Assembly: GCA_016868315.1 (NCBI GenBank)
Contig: VGHE01000006.1
Span: forward strand, 124,001 to 188,000
DNA length: 64,000 nt
Reading direction: 5' to 3'
Origin: Betaproteobacteria bacterium
GTDB lineage: Bacteria > Bdellovibrionota_B > Oligoflexia > Silvanigrellales > Silvanigrellaceae
In this document: piece by piece, positions 44,322 to 53,800 of the stretch
Layout of the letters: each line of letters begins with the position of its first letter
Numbering within the stretch: position 1 is the stretch's first letter
Translations under genes and position numbers: made by a program
The notes under the pieces: generated by a model
Databases searched by the model: none
What the model saw: only the letters and a program-made list of their open reading frames with translations
Told to the model about the DNA's origin: nothing

Positions 44322-45140
44322 GTGGCGAAACTCAAATCTTCAGATGACATTCAAATGATGCGCGCAGCCGGCCGATTGGCTGCCGAGACCCTGCGTCATG
44401 TGGGGCAATTCGTTCGCCCCGGAATCTCCACTGAAGAAATCAACACTATCGTGCATACCTATATTGTTGAGCGCGGCGCCTATCCAAGCCCACTCAATTA
44501 CAAGGGCTTTCCAAAGTCTGTGTGCACCAGCATCAACGAGGTTATCTGCCACGGAATTCCACACCCGGACGTCAAATTGCGTGATGGTGACATCATCAAT
44601 ATCGACGTGACCGTAACCCTCAACGGCTATTTCGGTGATACCTCGCGCACCTTTTATGTCGGCACCGACATTCCCTCCGAACGACGTCTCGTGACAGAAA
44701 CAGCCGAGGAGTCGCTGGCACGGGCTCTGGCGGTGTGTGAACACGGCATGCGTATTGGCGACATTGGTCATGCCATTCAAAGCTATGCAGAAGCTCGCGG
44801 TTGCAACGTAGTGCGTGATTTTGTGGGGCATGGCATCGGCAAAGTTTTTCACGAAGAGCCCGCCATCACGCACTACGGTCGCCCGGGAACGGGCAACAAG
44901 CTCGTGCGCGGCATGTGTTTCACCATTGAGCCCATGATCAACGGCGGCGATTGGCGAAGCAAACTCCTGAAAGACGGTTGGACGGCAATCACTCCAGACG
45001 GCAAGCCTAGCGCGCAATTCGAGCACACAATTGCACTGGTTGGTGATGGAATCGAAATTCTCACCGCACTCCCAGACGACCCCATCGCTCTGCGTGCCCG
45101 GGAACTTGGGGCAAAAATCCTCTGGCCTGAGCTCGCCTGA
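44322..45140 (+). CDS. map: Methionine aminopeptidase, type I
   Basis: Removes the N-terminal Met from new proteins. 272 residues from a GTG at 44322 with gggag 9 bases upstream. Family segments: YPSPLNYKGFPKSVCTSINEVICHGIP, the dinuclear metal ligands in NIDVTVTLNGYFGDTSRTF, FVGHGIGKVFHEEPAITHYG and FTIEPMI, then EHTIALVGDGIEILT at the end. Lacks an N-terminal zinc-finger extension, as in E. coli Map. Cotranscribed with fabD. Confidence 0.95.
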   Translation: MAKLKSSDDIQMMRAAGRLAAETLRHVGQFVRPGISTEEINTIVHTYIVERGAYPSPLNYKGFPKSVCTSINEVICHGIPHPDVKLRDGDIINIDVTVTLNGYFGDTSRTFYVGTDIPSERRLVTETAEESLARALAVCEHGMRIGDIGHAIQSYAEARGCNVVRDFVGHGIGKVFHEEPAITHYGRPGTGNKLVRGMCFTIEPMINGGDWRSKLLKDGWTAITPDGKPSAQFEHTIALVGDGIEILTALPDDPIALRARELGAKILWPELA

Positions 45141-45215
45141 TTCAGTCCGCTCCAAAATAAATCTCCTGCCAGAGAGATCACTGCAGCCTTACTTTTTAAT
45201 CAAACAAATGCTCTC

Positions 45216-45236
45216 GTGCGTTCATCCTGAGCGCAC
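45216..45236 (+). promoter_or_regulatory. Inverted repeat upstream of hsp20
   Basis: GTGCGTTCA and TGAGCGCAC flank a TCC centre (nine pairs, one T-G), 39 bases before the hsp20 start. It is not a CIRCE element. It could be an operator or a thermosensitive leader hairpin. Confidence 0.4.
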
Positions 45237-45274
45237 TACTCTCCTCTGCAGTCTGCAATTCAAAGGAGGCCAAC

Positions 45275-45820
45275 ATGAGCAGCAACATCGATCTCTGGCG
45301 CAATCGTGGTGTCGTCCCCTCAAAATTCTGGAATGCACCCCTCTCTTCGAATTTTTTTAGACGCATGGATCGCCTGTTCGAAGACGTGATGAACGAATTT
45401 TCTGACTTCGGAACACGCGAGAGCGCGCTCCAAGGCTATGAGCCTGCATGTGATTTGATTGAGCGTGACAATGAATTCATGTTGTACATCGACCTTCCCG
45501 GGATGCACTCAAAAGACGTCAATTTGGAAATCGTGGGCAACACGCTTGTTATTTCGGGTGAGCGTAAATTTGAACGCAAGGAGGAAAAAGCAGGCACGCA
45601 TTACCACGAGCGTCGGATTGGAGCCTTCGAACGTAGAATTAATTTGCCCGAAAACATCAGTCCGGAGAAAATCCAGGCCAATTTTGATTCTGGCGTATTG
45701 ACCCTCACATTACCCAAGACGGGTCAATCGCAGCGACACAAGATCAACATTCACGAGAATCAGAGCGCATCAGGTGAAGTGAAAATCGAAGGCAAAACAG
45801 AGCACAAAAGGTCAGCTTAA
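45275..45820 (+). CDS. Small heat shock protein, Hsp20 family
   Basis: ATP-independent holdase chaperone. 181 residues. The alpha-crystallin domain (about 58-150) includes PACDLIERDNEFMLYIDLPG, DVNLEIVGNTLVISGERKFE, FERRINLPENISPEKIQA and the signature ANFDSGVLTLTLPK. The N-terminal arm is aromatic, and the C-terminal tail is charged and lacks a clear IxI motif. A strong aaaggagg site precedes the ATG. It is cotranscribed with the lipoprotein 18 bases downstream. Confidence 0.94.
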   Translation: MSSNIDLWRNRGVVPSKFWNAPLSSNFFRRMDRLFEDVMNEFSDFGTRESALQGYEPACDLIERDNEFMLYIDLPGMHSKDVNLEIVGNTLVISGERKFERKEEKAGTHYHERRIGAFERRINLPENISPEKIQANFDSGVLTLTLPKTGQSQRHKINIHENQSASGEVKIEGKTEHKRSA

Positions 45821-45838
45821 AGATAGGAGAGTGCACCC

Positions 45839-46468
45839 ATGACAGCTGCCCCAAAGCGCCTGACCACGGCAACACTTTTTGTCGCTACCGCTCTGGGCGG
45901 CTGTCAATCGACAGCTCAGGCAGAGAAAAACGCACAACAACCCGAGGCTGCAAAACCGATTGCAGTTACCCCTACTCCAATGCCTGAGCCCGCTCAGGGA
46001 ATGCGTCCCATGATGGGCGGATGGCATCACCGTTCGCCCTACGGACAACTCTATCTTGCGGGAAAGGCTGTCGTCGTCGAAGGAGAAATTCTCAAAACAA
46101 CAACGACAGTTCCCATGCCACAAATGGCTCAGGGCATTCAGGTGATCCTAAAAACCTGCGACGGTGAAAAAACCATCCACCTGGGTCCTTCCTGGTTCAT
46201 TGACCCGCAGGAGTTCACGCTGACTCCCGGAGACAAACTCAAAGTCGAGGGTCGTGCAGTGACTCTCGGGCAAGAGACGATCATAATGGCTCAAAGAATC
46301 CAGAAGGGGAGCCAGAGCCTCGTGTTGCGCGACGAGAGCGGTTTTCCATTCTGGGCTGGAGGGCGAATGATGATGGAGCAGCACAAAAGCAAAGCCCGCC
46401 CCCCCTTCCCGGCCTTAACGCTCAATCTCAAACCCCTGGAATCGCGTTGTTTTAAAAATCTGCTATAA
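45839..46468 (+). CDS. Lipoprotein linked to hsp20, OB-like domain
   Basis: 209 residues. The signal ends ALGGC, a clear lipobox. After a Pro/Met-rich linker, residues 75-165 look like one small beta-barrel domain (VVVEGEILKTTTTVPMPQM, IQVILKTCDGEKTIHLGPSWFI, PGDKLKVEGRAVTLGQETIIMA, RDESGFPFWAG). From memory, a similar exported domain occurs uncharacterised in other deltaproteobacteria. It starts 18 bases after hsp20, so it may respond to the same stress. Function unknown. Confidence 0.7.
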   Translation: MTAAPKRLTTATLFVATALGGCQSTAQAEKNAQQPEAAKPIAVTPTPMPEPAQGMRPMMGGWHHRSPYGQLYLAGKAVVVEGEILKTTTTVPMPQMAQGIQVILKTCDGEKTIHLGPSWFIDPQEFTLTPGDKLKVEGRAVTLGQETIIMAQRIQKGSQSLVLRDESGFPFWAGGRMMMEQHKSKARPPFPALTLNLKPLESRCFKNLL

Positions 46469-46480
46469 ATTATTCAAAAG

Positions 46481-46510
46481 AAGCCCATTGACTCCACTTA
46501 TGGGCTTTGT
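46481..46510 (+). terminator. Hairpin after the hsp20 operon
   Basis: AAGCCCAT (46481-46488) and ATGGGCTT (46500-46507) pair perfectly over 8 bp with an 11-base loop. The following stretch (tgtta) is T-poor, so termination may be weak. Confidence 0.5.
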
Positions 46511-46581
46511 TAGCCCAACAGTCGGTCGGTGTGTGTCATTTCGACAATCCAATCGGCTTCTCAGCAGTCCGGAGGTTTCGC

Positions 46582-47886
46582 ATGTTTTCATGGCGTCCTA
46601 GCAACCTGTTTAGAAACCCGATAGCCGCCACCGCACTGATCCTCACCACCGCATCCTTGGCAAACGTGGCTCCTGCCTTTGCGCAGCGGAACTCTCGCAA
46701 CCGCCCAGGGCGCCCGACTCCCGTAGCCCAACCCAAGCCGCCGCAGCAGGGAAATCCCTCGAACAACGCACTTGGCAAAGCCACTCCCGACAACGCCCTC
46801 GTGAGCAAATCAACTCGCGGATGTGCCGCGGGGAGTCTTGTGACTGTGGCGACCTACAATGTTGAAAACTTCTGGGACGACGTTGAAGAGAACTCAGGCA
46901 GCAACAACTACGACGAATACAAAAAAGGTGGTTCGAACTGGTACGCCGAGCAAATGTATATCAAGAAGGCCATTAACTTTGCGGACGCGATCCGCATGGC
47001 AGGCGCCCCTGATATCGTCGCAATGCAAGAAATTGAGAGTGCGAACAACACAAGCCGCACACTTGAAATCATGAAACCTTACGTTGAGAGCATGGGCTAC
47101 AAATACTTTGCTCTCGGTCAACAGAACTCAAAAAATCCGGTCTCCGTAACGACTGCTGTCATGAGCAAGTACCCTATCAAATCGAACATGAATCTCGACT
47201 TCAACATGTCAGAAGGCGGCAGCGCCTCGACTGGCTCTCAAGAAGACGGCGTGATGCAATCGAGCTCGTCAGCTCGCGATCCACAGGTGGTTACCATCGA
47301 CGTCAATGGCAACCCACTGCGTCTTTACACCGCACACTTCAAGAGCCGCCGCGGTGTTTTTGCTGTCGGTGAAAGAATGCGCGTTGCTGCAGCAGAACTC
47401 ATCAAAAAAGACATCGAAAAACAGGTTCAATCGACTCCCTCTCTCGATGTACTGGTGATGGGTGATTTCAACGCCAACGAAAACGAGAGACCACTGACCG
47501 AAGCACTGATGGCCATCGATGACAAAAATGTCTTCAAGCGCAATATCAGTGACGACCGCATGTACAATTTCTGGTTCGAGCTTCCCGCCGCCGAGCGCTG
47601 CTCCTACATGCATGGTGGCGCACTGCAGTGCCTCGACCATATTCTTTCCACAGCGTCTTTGTTCGACGGCAAGGGCTTGGATTTCGTGGAAGGCTCCTTC
47701 CAAGTTGTTGGCCACAATGGCGGCGAGGCTGCAAGCAAACTTGTGAAGTCTGACGGACTCACACCCTACCGTTGGGGAATGCAGAAGTCTGACCGTGGTT
47801 CACGCTTTACCGGCACCGGCTATTCCGACCATCTCCCGCTCGTTGCTACCCTCAAGATTGCAAGCCGCTGCAAGACGGTGCGCTAA
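46582..47886 (+). CDS. Secreted endonuclease/exonuclease/phosphatase-family enzyme
   Basis: 434 residues from the ATG at 46582 with ggagg upstream. The signal peptide ends after AFA (about 33), followed by an Arg/Pro-rich stretch. The EEP fold motifs are in order: VATYNVENFWDD (Asn), DIVAMQEIES (metal Glu), VLVMGDFNANEN (Asp, Asn) and YSDHLPLVATLKI (Asp-His). It could be a secreted DNase or a sugar-phosphate phosphatase; substrate unknown. Stands alone between two hairpins. Confidence 0.88.
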   Translation: MFSWRPSNLFRNPIAATALILTTASLANVAPAFAQRNSRNRPGRPTPVAQPKPPQQGNPSNNALGKATPDNALVSKSTRGCAAGSLVTVATYNVENFWDDVEENSGSNNYDEYKKGGSNWYAEQMYIKKAINFADAIRMAGAPDIVAMQEIESANNTSRTLEIMKPYVESMGYKYFALGQQNSKNPVSVTTAVMSKYPIKSNMNLDFNMSEGGSASTGSQEDGVMQSSSSARDPQVVTIDVNGNPLRLYTAHFKSRRGVFAVGERMRVAAAELIKKDIEKQVQSTPSLDVLVMGDFNANENERPLTEALMAIDDKNVFKRNISDDRMYNFWFELPAAERCSYMHGGALQCLDHILSTASLFDGKGLDFVEGSFQVVGHNGGEAASKLVKSDGLTPYRWGMQKSDRGSRFTGTGYSDHLPLVATLKIASRCKTVR

Positions 47887-47914
47887 CGCTAAAAACAAAG
47901 TTCATTTTACAAAG

Positions 47915-47967
47915 CTGCGCAGTCCGATTATGCATTGTCGTAAGAGGGCTGCGCAGACGCTTTTTTT
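47915..47967 (+). terminator. Terminator of the EEP nuclease gene
   Basis: CTGCGCAGTCC (47915-47925) pairs with GGGCTGCGCAG (47946-47956) around a 21-base loop, followed by ACGC and seven T. The CTGCGCAG half-sites are palindromic themselves. Confidence 0.65.
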
Positions 47968-48051
47968 GTGTCACGAATGAATCCTTGCTCCGACGGCTCC
48001 TTCTCTTTGTTTGCAACCAGCAGCAGAAGAAACCAGCGGGAGGATTCAGCC

Positions 48052-48237
48052 ATGCGCAAAAAACCACGCAAAATTGCCAGCCGCAAACGTAAAAAGAAAC
48101 GCGAAAATTACACCGACGACGAAACACCCACGCCAGACTCACTGGAGCGACTGCCTCCCATCAATCGCAGGGATGTTCCGTCGAATATCGATCCTGGAGT
48201 TGCACATTGTCCGAAAGCCACGAAGAAGAGCTCCTGA
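48052..48237 (+). CDS. Very basic 61-residue protein, unknown
   Basis: 61 residues from the ATG at 48052 with ggagg 8 bases upstream. The first 18 residues are almost all Arg, Lys and small residues (MRKKPRKIASRKRKKKRE), then the chain becomes acidic and Pro-rich. This suggests nucleic-acid or ribosome binding by the N-terminus. Its end overlaps the next gene by 31 bases. Family not recognised. Confidence 0.5.
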   Translation: MRKKPRKIASRKRKKKRENYTDDETPTPDSLERLPPINRRDVPSNIDPGVAHCPKATKKSS

Positions 48238-48452
48238 AAATCGTTGAAGTGTCTGAGGCGAAGACTTGCCCGTGCGGAAACAACCACCGCAGCCATTATG
48301 TTAGCCAAATCGGGGAATATACCGGTTGGGGATGGTTCTGGGTGCTCTTTGGAGTGACCACCGAACCCGTGCGAGTCAAGTTTGTGTGCCGCAAATGCCA
48401 GACCATTGTGGGAGTAAGCGAAGATAAACGCATTCTTCGGCGGGACGTTTAA
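48207..48452 (+). CDS. Small zinc-ribbon-like protein
   Basis: 81 residues from a TTG at 48207 with tggag 7 bases upstream. CPCG and CRKC pairs about 38 residues apart flank a WGWFWVLFGV stretch, which would form a zinc ribbon around an aromatic core. Its 3' end overlaps the convergent photolyase gene by 4 bases. Function unknown; an ATG start is not available in frame upstream of the first Cys pair. Confidence 0.55.
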   Translation: MSESHEEELLKIVEVSEAKTCPCGNNHRSHYVSQIGEYTGWGWFWVLFGVTTEPVRVKFVCRKCQTIVGVSEDKRILRRDV

Positions 48453-49999
48453 AGCTCACCTGCGCTCGCACGCGTTCTCAACTCGGCTGCCTTCTTGCGG
48501 ATGGCTAGTTTCTCATCCTCGCTTTTTTTCTCCCAGACACTCCACATCATTCCCATACGGCGGGCAAATGAGGGTCGATGCGCCTGATTTTGTTTGGTGG
48601 TCGCGATAAAATCCCAGTACAGGGCATTGAACGGACAGCCATCACTTTCGAGTGTTTTCTTCGGATCAAACGCACAGGACTTACAGAAAAGACTCATTTT
48701 GTTGATGTAGTTCGCACCAGAAACATAGGGTTTAGTAGCGAAAACTCCGCCGTCTGCAAACTGACTCATTCCCAACACATTGGGTGTCACAACCCATTCG
48801 TACGCGTCGAGATAAACAGCCCAAAACCAATGATTCACCTCGTGCGGGTTAACATGAGCCAAAAGTGCAAAGTTACCTAACACCATCAGGCGTGTAATGT
48901 GATGCGAGTAAGCATGCTGCTCAACATGCTTGACGACCGACGAAAGACAATTCATGCGAGTCGGATGACCCCAGTAAAGTGGCGGTAATTTTTCACCGAA
49001 ACCAAAGAAATTTGCTGTCTGATAGTCGGCACGGTGACGCCGATAAATAAGTCTCAAAAACTCTCGCCATCCAAGAATCTGGCGAATGAACCCCTCTCTT
49101 GAAGCCAGCGGAACTTCAGCCGGCGCTGCCTCGGCAGCCTGCAGAATTTCCTGTGGAGACAAAACCTGGAGGTTCATCAGCGGCGACAAGCCCGAGTGAA
49201 AAAGCCCCACCGAACCAGCCACCATGGCATCTTCATATGGACCAAATTGATCGAGTCTTTTAGTAATAAACTCTCTCAGAAAAACCCGCGCTGACTTGAG
49301 ATGCGTTGGGAGATTCGGCCTTTGAAAAGCTCCAAATCGATCAGAAGGCAAGTGCTCTCGCAAACGCGTCTCTACCTGCGCATAGATATCGAGATCAACT
49401 TTATCGCACCAATCTTTTTCCAGGAAGTCCGCAGGAGGCTGCTTATCCCATGCAGAAAGAGGAGGCCGACGATTGTCCTCGTCGAAATTCCACTGCCCAC
49501 CCAACGGCTTACCCTTCTCCATGAGAATTCCATGTTTCGTGCGCATCGCACGATAGAAAGTCTCCATGAGATAAGGTGGCTTCGCCGGCAGCATGCTGTC
49601 GTCAGCCAGAAAAAAAACATTCGGGTGAACCACACATTTACTCTTCAAATCAGCCTTCAGCCAATCGAGTGCACGTGGCTCGCTTGGCTCAACCACATGC
49701 ACTTCAGCGGCGCCGAAAGAATTGACCACTTCAGTGAAGGTGTGCGGTGAGAACTCTACGTATTCGAATAACGTGGGTAGTTTCTTTTTTTTCATCTCAA
49801 TCGCAAAGCGGCGCATACAGGCAAAAACATACATGAGCTTCTGTGGGTGATACGGAAGCCAATCCGCGCGAGGCAGAGATTCAATCATCAAAAGGAGGTC
49901 GCTCTCTGAACTCAGTTTCATCTCTAAAAATGGATGAGACTCGCTCAATTGATCGCCCAAAATGAGAAAAATGCGTTTAACACTGTTTTTCTTTTGCAT
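48449..49999 (-). CDS. phrB: Iron-sulfur photolyase/cryptochrome (PhrB type)
   Basis: 516 residues from the ATG at 49999 with gagg 6 bases upstream; the frame extends to 50095, but that start has no support. The N-terminus (RIFLILGDQLSESHPFL) and the C-terminal helical FAD domain fit the Fe-S bacterial cryptochrome/(6-4) photolyase family. The four Cys ligands expected for 4Fe-4S are present: one in MNCLSS, two in CKSC and one in DGCPFN. Uses blue light and FAD to repair UV photoproducts. No partner pigment gene is adjacent; it is divergent from the KGG protein gene. Confidence 0.92.
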   Translation of the reverse strand: MQKKNSVKRIFLILGDQLSESHPFLEMKLSSESDLLLMIESLPRADWLPYHPQKLMYVFACMRRFAIEMKKKKLPTLFEYVEFSPHTFTEVVNSFGAAEVHVVEPSEPRALDWLKADLKSKCVVHPNVFFLADDSMLPAKPPYLMETFYRAMRTKHGILMEKGKPLGGQWNFDEDNRRPPLSAWDKQPPADFLEKDWCDKVDLDIYAQVETRLREHLPSDRFGAFQRPNLPTHLKSARVFLREFITKRLDQFGPYEDAMVAGSVGLFHSGLSPLMNLQVLSPQEILQAAEAAPAEVPLASREGFIRQILGWREFLRLIYRRHRADYQTANFFGFGEKLPPLYWGHPTRMNCLSSVVKHVEQHAYSHHITRLMVLGNFALLAHVNPHEVNHWFWAVYLDAYEWVVTPNVLGMSQFADGGVFATKPYVSGANYINKMSLFCKSCAFDPKKTLESDGCPFNALYWDFIATTKQNQAHRPSFARRMGMMWSVWEKKSEDEKLAIRKKAAELRTRASAGEL

Positions 50000-50207
50000 C
50001 TGGGTCCTCGTCTTTTCTTGGGTCGAATCTGTGTTCGATGAGTTTGATGCGGGAATCTTTTTTTTCCAAATCCTGTTCAAGAAAAAAGCATTCATTCATT
50101 TCAACAAGAGATGAACGCTTAAATGGAAGTGTCTCCATCCTGGTCGTAACATGCCGAGGAGATGCGGGTTTTTAGCTCGACATCTTACGAGGAAGGGAGG
50201 AAAACTC

Positions 50208-50630
50208 ATGAGCACTCAGGAGCACGAAGGCAAAGAGCACACTCGCACAGATGTGAGCAAACGTCCCTCAGGAAAAATGACAGTCGAGGAAGCGGGACGC
50301 AGAGGTGGTGAACGCACGGCACAAACGCGCGGCCACGAGTTCTATCAGTCTATTGGCCGTAAAGGCGGCGAGGTTGTCAGCAAAGACAAACAGCACATGG
50401 CAGCCATCGGTCGAAAAGGGGGAGAAGCCGTGAGCCGGGATCGGGCTCATATGGCTCTCATTGGTCAAAAAGGAGGCGAGGCACGCAGCCGACACTTCAA
50501 GCAACGGCAGGTCGAAAAAAAGAAAATGCAAGAAGCTCCTGAGAAAACACAATCGGTCAAACCCGGCGAAGCTGCATCTGCTTCTGATTTTAGCAAGCTG
50601 GCTGCAAGTGAACAGGAAAAAGCCGGCTGA
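50208..50630 (+). CDS. KGG-repeat stress protein
   Basis: 140 residues from the ATG at 50208 with ggagg upstream. It carries four KGG/RGG units: AGRRGGE, GRKGGEVVS, GRKGGEAVS and GQKGGEARS, spaced about 20 residues, as in the GsiB/Con-10 hydrophilic stress proteins (LEA-like). The C-terminus is Lys/Gln/Ala rich. Such proteins accumulate in desiccation or stationary phase. It is divergent from the photolyase, so both could answer environmental stress. Confidence 0.88.
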   Translation: MSTQEHEGKEHTRTDVSKRPSGKMTVEEAGRRGGERTAQTRGHEFYQSIGRKGGEVVSKDKQHMAAIGRKGGEAVSRDRAHMALIGQKGGEARSRHFKQRQVEKKKMQEAPEKTQSVKPGEAASASDFSKLAASEQEKAG

Positions 50631-50837
50631 CACCGACTTGACGCCATTAGCGCGGCTCGTGCAAAAAAATGGCCTATTGACCAATATTAAAGAGCTCTTC
50701 GGTTGCTGAAATCGCCCTCGGGCTGCTTTGCAGTTTGGGGCTAATTGCGTTACCGTTCCGCGCAGTTCGCACACCACAATCCGTGGTGGCAAACGCAAGA
50801 ACAGACAGATTTCCAGCAATGGTGGAGACCCTATCCC

Positions 50838-53800
50838 ATGGCAAGTTCTGCTACTCTCTCGAAAGCTTGGCTGAGCGAAGTCGAGCTTCTAGACCTCGCA
50901 CTTGAGAAACCTGAACAAAGCACTTCAAGCTTGGCCTCACCAGGCACCGAGTCCTCGCCGCCCACATCCGCCTTGGGCAGCGGCAATGTCGAACAGCAGA
51001 TTCAACAGGGTCTGATGTCTACTTTGCGCGGCGGTCTGGATGCAGCCGTGCCATGGTTCCTGGGTCAAATGCCACCCTTGTATCAATTCATCACACCACG
51101 CGATGAGCGTCTCGAACACCTGACTGAAATCGTGTCGGGAAAAGTTCTGACACACGGCCAGCAAATGGAACGTTGGAATAGCCAGAATAGTACATCAACA
51201 ATCATCGCCTCCGGTGAAGACGGACACGCGGCCGTGCGCCTTGCTCCACGGCTCGGACGCGAGCAAGCCAAGTACGTGTCCTATTTCCTCTCCAACGACA
51301 AACGCGTCGCCATCTGCTCTACTGTGCAGTCGGCCTACAAATCAGGAGCCCAGTGGGGAACTCCCGAACGGCAGCAAAAGAAAACAGCTGTCTTGCATGC
51401 ACTTTCGATGAAGCCAGATGGTGAGGTCGAAAATTATCTGAACTGCATCGACTCCGACACCCTCGAGCGTACGACAGCCAAAATGCTCGCAATTGGGTTT
51501 TCGGCGCTCAAGTATTGTCAGGAAAATGAAAATGCCTACGTCAACTTGACCACTCTGAATGACGCTAAGGAAACATGCTTCCGTGTTGACATCGGCCTCA
51601 AAGGCTTCCCCCTGACAGCTGGCCTCGAGAATGTCATCGGTATTTTCAACCGCTACAGTTTCAACGTGCGCCGATCGCTCGGATTCGAGGTTCGCCTCCA
51701 GGACAACCAACAATTCGCAGTCTTGCAAATCGTTGCTGCAGCTCAATCAGGCGAGAAGGTCGATCCCAACTCCACCCCCTGGGGTCGGGTCATGAAAGCC
51801 CTCAAGGCTTTGAATTATGTCGACCACGGTGATGAATTCTCCGCCCTCATGCAAGGCAGCAACCCGCGCAGCCTGAACGAAACAAACCTTATCCGCGCCA
51901 TCGCAAACTGGGCTCACATCTTTCTCACAAAGGTCAACCCCTACTACTATGCGCTTGATCGAGTCTCGAAGGTTATCGTGCGCAACGAAACATACATGGA
52001 ACAGTGCATCCGCTTTTTCCGAGCTCGTTTCGACCCGCGCTTCGATGGCGATCGCAAGGGCCGTTCAGCAGAAGTCTCGCGCATTATTGAGGGTATGCTG
52101 GTTGACATCCAGGATGACGTCGAACGCAATATTCTGCGCGAAGGTTTCAACTTCATGCAGAACGTCCTCAAAACCAACTACTTCCTTATTTCGAAGGGTG
52201 GTCTCTCGTTCCGCGTTGATCCCAAATGCCTCAACAAGGATTTTTATCCAGAATCCCCCTACGGAATCTTCTTCATCATTGGTCGTGACTTCCGTGGATT
52301 CCAGGTGCGTTATCGCGACATCGCTCGCGGTGGCGTGCGCGTGGTCATGCCGCGCACACCTGCCGACTACGACAACGCTCTCGCCGGCGTGTTCGATGAA
52401 GTAAATGGCCTTGCGTATGCGCAGCAAATGAAAAACAAGGACATCCCCGAGGGCGGCTCGAAGGCCGTGTTTGTGGTTCGGCCGGGTGGAAATCGCCACC
52501 TCGCTGTGAAGGCAGCGGTCTCTGGTCTCCTCGACCTCATCACACTGGATGCAAAAACTGGAAAGTTAGCTGCTGGAATCATCGATTATCTTGGTCAGGA
52601 AGAAATCATTTATCTTGGTCCCGATGAAAACATGACCGACGACCTCATCGTGTGGGTCATCGAGCACGCGCTTTATCGCGGCTATAAATATGCCTACGCT
52701 TTTATGTCGAGTAAGCCTGATTTCGGTATCAACCACAAAACCTACGGCGTGACTTCTGAAGGGTTGAACGTCTACCTCGACAACGTTTTGCAATACCTTA
52801 AGCTCAACTCTCCACAATCGACCTTCCGCGTTAAAATGACCGGTGGTCCCGACGGTGACGTGGCAGGAAACGAATTGAAAATCCTACATCGTGAATACGG
52901 AGAGCGCGCGCGCGTGGTGGCTGTAGGTGATGGCTTCGGTGCAGCATTTGACCCAAGCGGCCTGAACTGGGAGGAACTGCTTCGCCTTGTGCGTGAGAGC
53001 AAGTCGATTGTCGAATTCAGCAAATCGAAGCTCAGCGGCGATGCTAAGGCGTTTGTGATTTCTGCAGACACCAAGGAAAATATCAAAGTCCGTGACAACC
53101 TCTACGCCAACGTTGAGGCAGAGATTTTCATTCCAGCAGGGGGCCGCCCATACACAGTAAAAGAGTCCAACTGGCAGCGCTTCCTCAAGGCCGATGGCTC
53201 ACCAAGCTCGCTTGCCATTGTTGAAGGTGCCAACATCTTCTTCACCGCTGATGCGCGCAAGAAACTTGTTCAGAGTGGCGTTGTGGTTATCAAAGACAGC
53301 TCTGCTAACAAAGCAGGCGTGATCTGTTCTTCGTATGAAATAATTGCTTGCCTTACGCTTTCACCCGAAGAATTCGCAGCCCTGAAAACCACCTACGTGA
53401 ATCAGGTTGTGCAAATTCTGCGCGACAAAGCCGACAAAGAGGCGAAGTTGTTGTTCCGTGAATGGCAGAAGCGCGGTCAGGAAACCAACCTGGTTGACCT
53501 GAGCTATGAAGTATCCGCTGAAATCAACAAGGCGAAAGACATTACCCGTGAACGTCTGAACCGCCTGTCAGATTCCGAGCTCTCTGCAGAGAAATTCAAC
53601 TTCATTCTCTACCAACACTGCCCACAGATTTTGGTCGAAAAATACCGCGACCGAATCGTTTCGCGTCTGCCGCGCGCGCACAAAATTGCAATCATGAGTG
53701 CGTACATGGCCAGCCATCTTATTTATAAAGAAGGTCTTAAGTGGCTCGATACTCTCGACTCCGAGCAAGTCTTTAAAATGGCACTCGAGTATATCGATGC

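Noticed and set aside
44340-45155. 271-codon minus-strand frame
   Set aside because: It mirrors map, which carries all methionine aminopeptidase metal ligands on the plus strand.
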